This document shows positions 63,887 to 64,000 of a DNA stretch of 64,000 bases, in pieces. The notes under the pieces are model-generated. The model was not told where the DNA came from and searched no databases. It saw only the letters and a list, made by a program, of their open reading frames with translations. The DNA comes from Bacillus sp. B1-b2 (lineage in GTDB: Bacteria; Bacillota; Bacilli; Bacillales; Cytobacillaceae), in the NCBI RefSeq assembly GCF_009183415.1, contig NZ_WEHU01000009.1, positions 1-64,000 of the forward strand, read 5' to 3'. The position numbers and the translations under genes are program-made. The number at the start of each line of letters is the position of its first letter. Within the stretch, counting starts at the first letter, position 1.

Positions 63887-64000
63887 TTATTGCACAACCT
63901 TTACATTATCTTTACTAAAATCTAATCCTAATTTTTCTGCAACTTCTCTTAAACGTTCAAAATTGCTTAAGTTACTTATTTGAGCATCTAACTCTTTATT
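63887..64000 (-). CDS. ftsL: Cell division protein FtsL, C-terminal part (cut by window edge)
   Basis: The last 37 codons of a frame that enters at the right edge, ending LGLDFSKDNVKVVQ and stop, three bases before pbpB. The leucine-rich NLSNFERLREVAEKLGL is typical of the FtsL coiled coil end. FtsL is the bitopic partner of DivIB and DivIC. Assigned mainly by position and the short coiled-coil tail. Confidence 0.8.
   Translation of the reverse strand, partial: NKELDAQISNLSNFERLREVAEKLGLDFSKDNVKVVQ

Overview
The window is about 64 kb of low-GC chromosome from an endospore-forming member of the Bacillaceae. Genus and species cannot be fixed from the sequence. The evidence is the gene order, which follows Bacillus subtilis closely: ftsL-pbpB-spoVD-murE-mraY-murD-spoVE-murG-divIB-ylxW-ylxX-sbp-ftsA-ftsZ-spoIIGA-sigE-sigG-ylmDE-sepF-ylmGH-divIVA-ileS-lspA-rluD-pyrR-pyrP-pyrB...pyrE, then rqcH/yloB/yloC/remA/gmk/rpoZ/coaBC/priA. 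Nearly everything lies on the minus strand, so the biological order runs from right (64000) to left (1). Only rqcH and one regulator gene are on the plus strand.

Layout from right to left. (1) 44-64 kb is the division and cell-wall cluster, carrying the lipid II pathway (MurE, MraY, MurD, MurG), two class B PBPs, the SEDS protein SpoVE, DivIB, FtsA and FtsZ. Accessory items have entered it: a NERD-domain gene and a 10-copy 51-bp minisatellite between pbpB and spoVD, and a MurF-like N-domain-only gene between murE and mraY. (2) 41.7-44.5 kb is the sporulation sigma cassette spoIIGA-sigE-sigG, with recognisable control signals: a Spo0A-type long-spacer promoter, a sigma-F/G-type promoter, and a leader hairpin over the sigG ribosome binding site. 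(3) 37.6-41.5 kb is the ylm/sepF/divIVA division-accessory cluster. (4) 34.5-37.6 kb is ileS with its own promoter and T-box leader. (5) 20.5-34 kb holds the ylyA-like gene, lspA, rluD and the complete de novo pyrimidine operon with three PyrR attenuators. (6) 8.8-20 kb holds rqcH, a Ca2+-type P-ATPase, yicC-like, remA, gmk, rpoZ, coaBC and priA, plus a CPBP membrane protease-like gene.

(7) 0-8.8 kb is an accessory carbohydrate locus just downstream of priA, where B. subtilis has def-fmt. It has an ArsR-type regulator, a CUT1-type ABC importer without an ATPase (lipoprotein plus two permeases), a small four-helix membrane protein and two tandem cytoplasmic family 2 glycoside hydrolases. The divergent regulatory region carries two matching 18-bp inverted repeats, one just downstream of each promoter, and a CcpA-type cre site over the importer promoter. 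The inferred scheme is local repression plus catabolite control of an oligosaccharide uptake and intracellular hydrolysis pathway. The substrate is unknown.

Most of the window is conserved core genome. I did not find a clearly new multi-gene system. The most unusual items are the 51-bp minisatellite, the MurF-like fragment, the paired operators, and several structured intergenic segments at 6.0-6.3, 44.7 and 53.3 kb. Start codons were chosen from Shine-Dalgarno spacing and remembered family N-termini. No alignment or database search was run.
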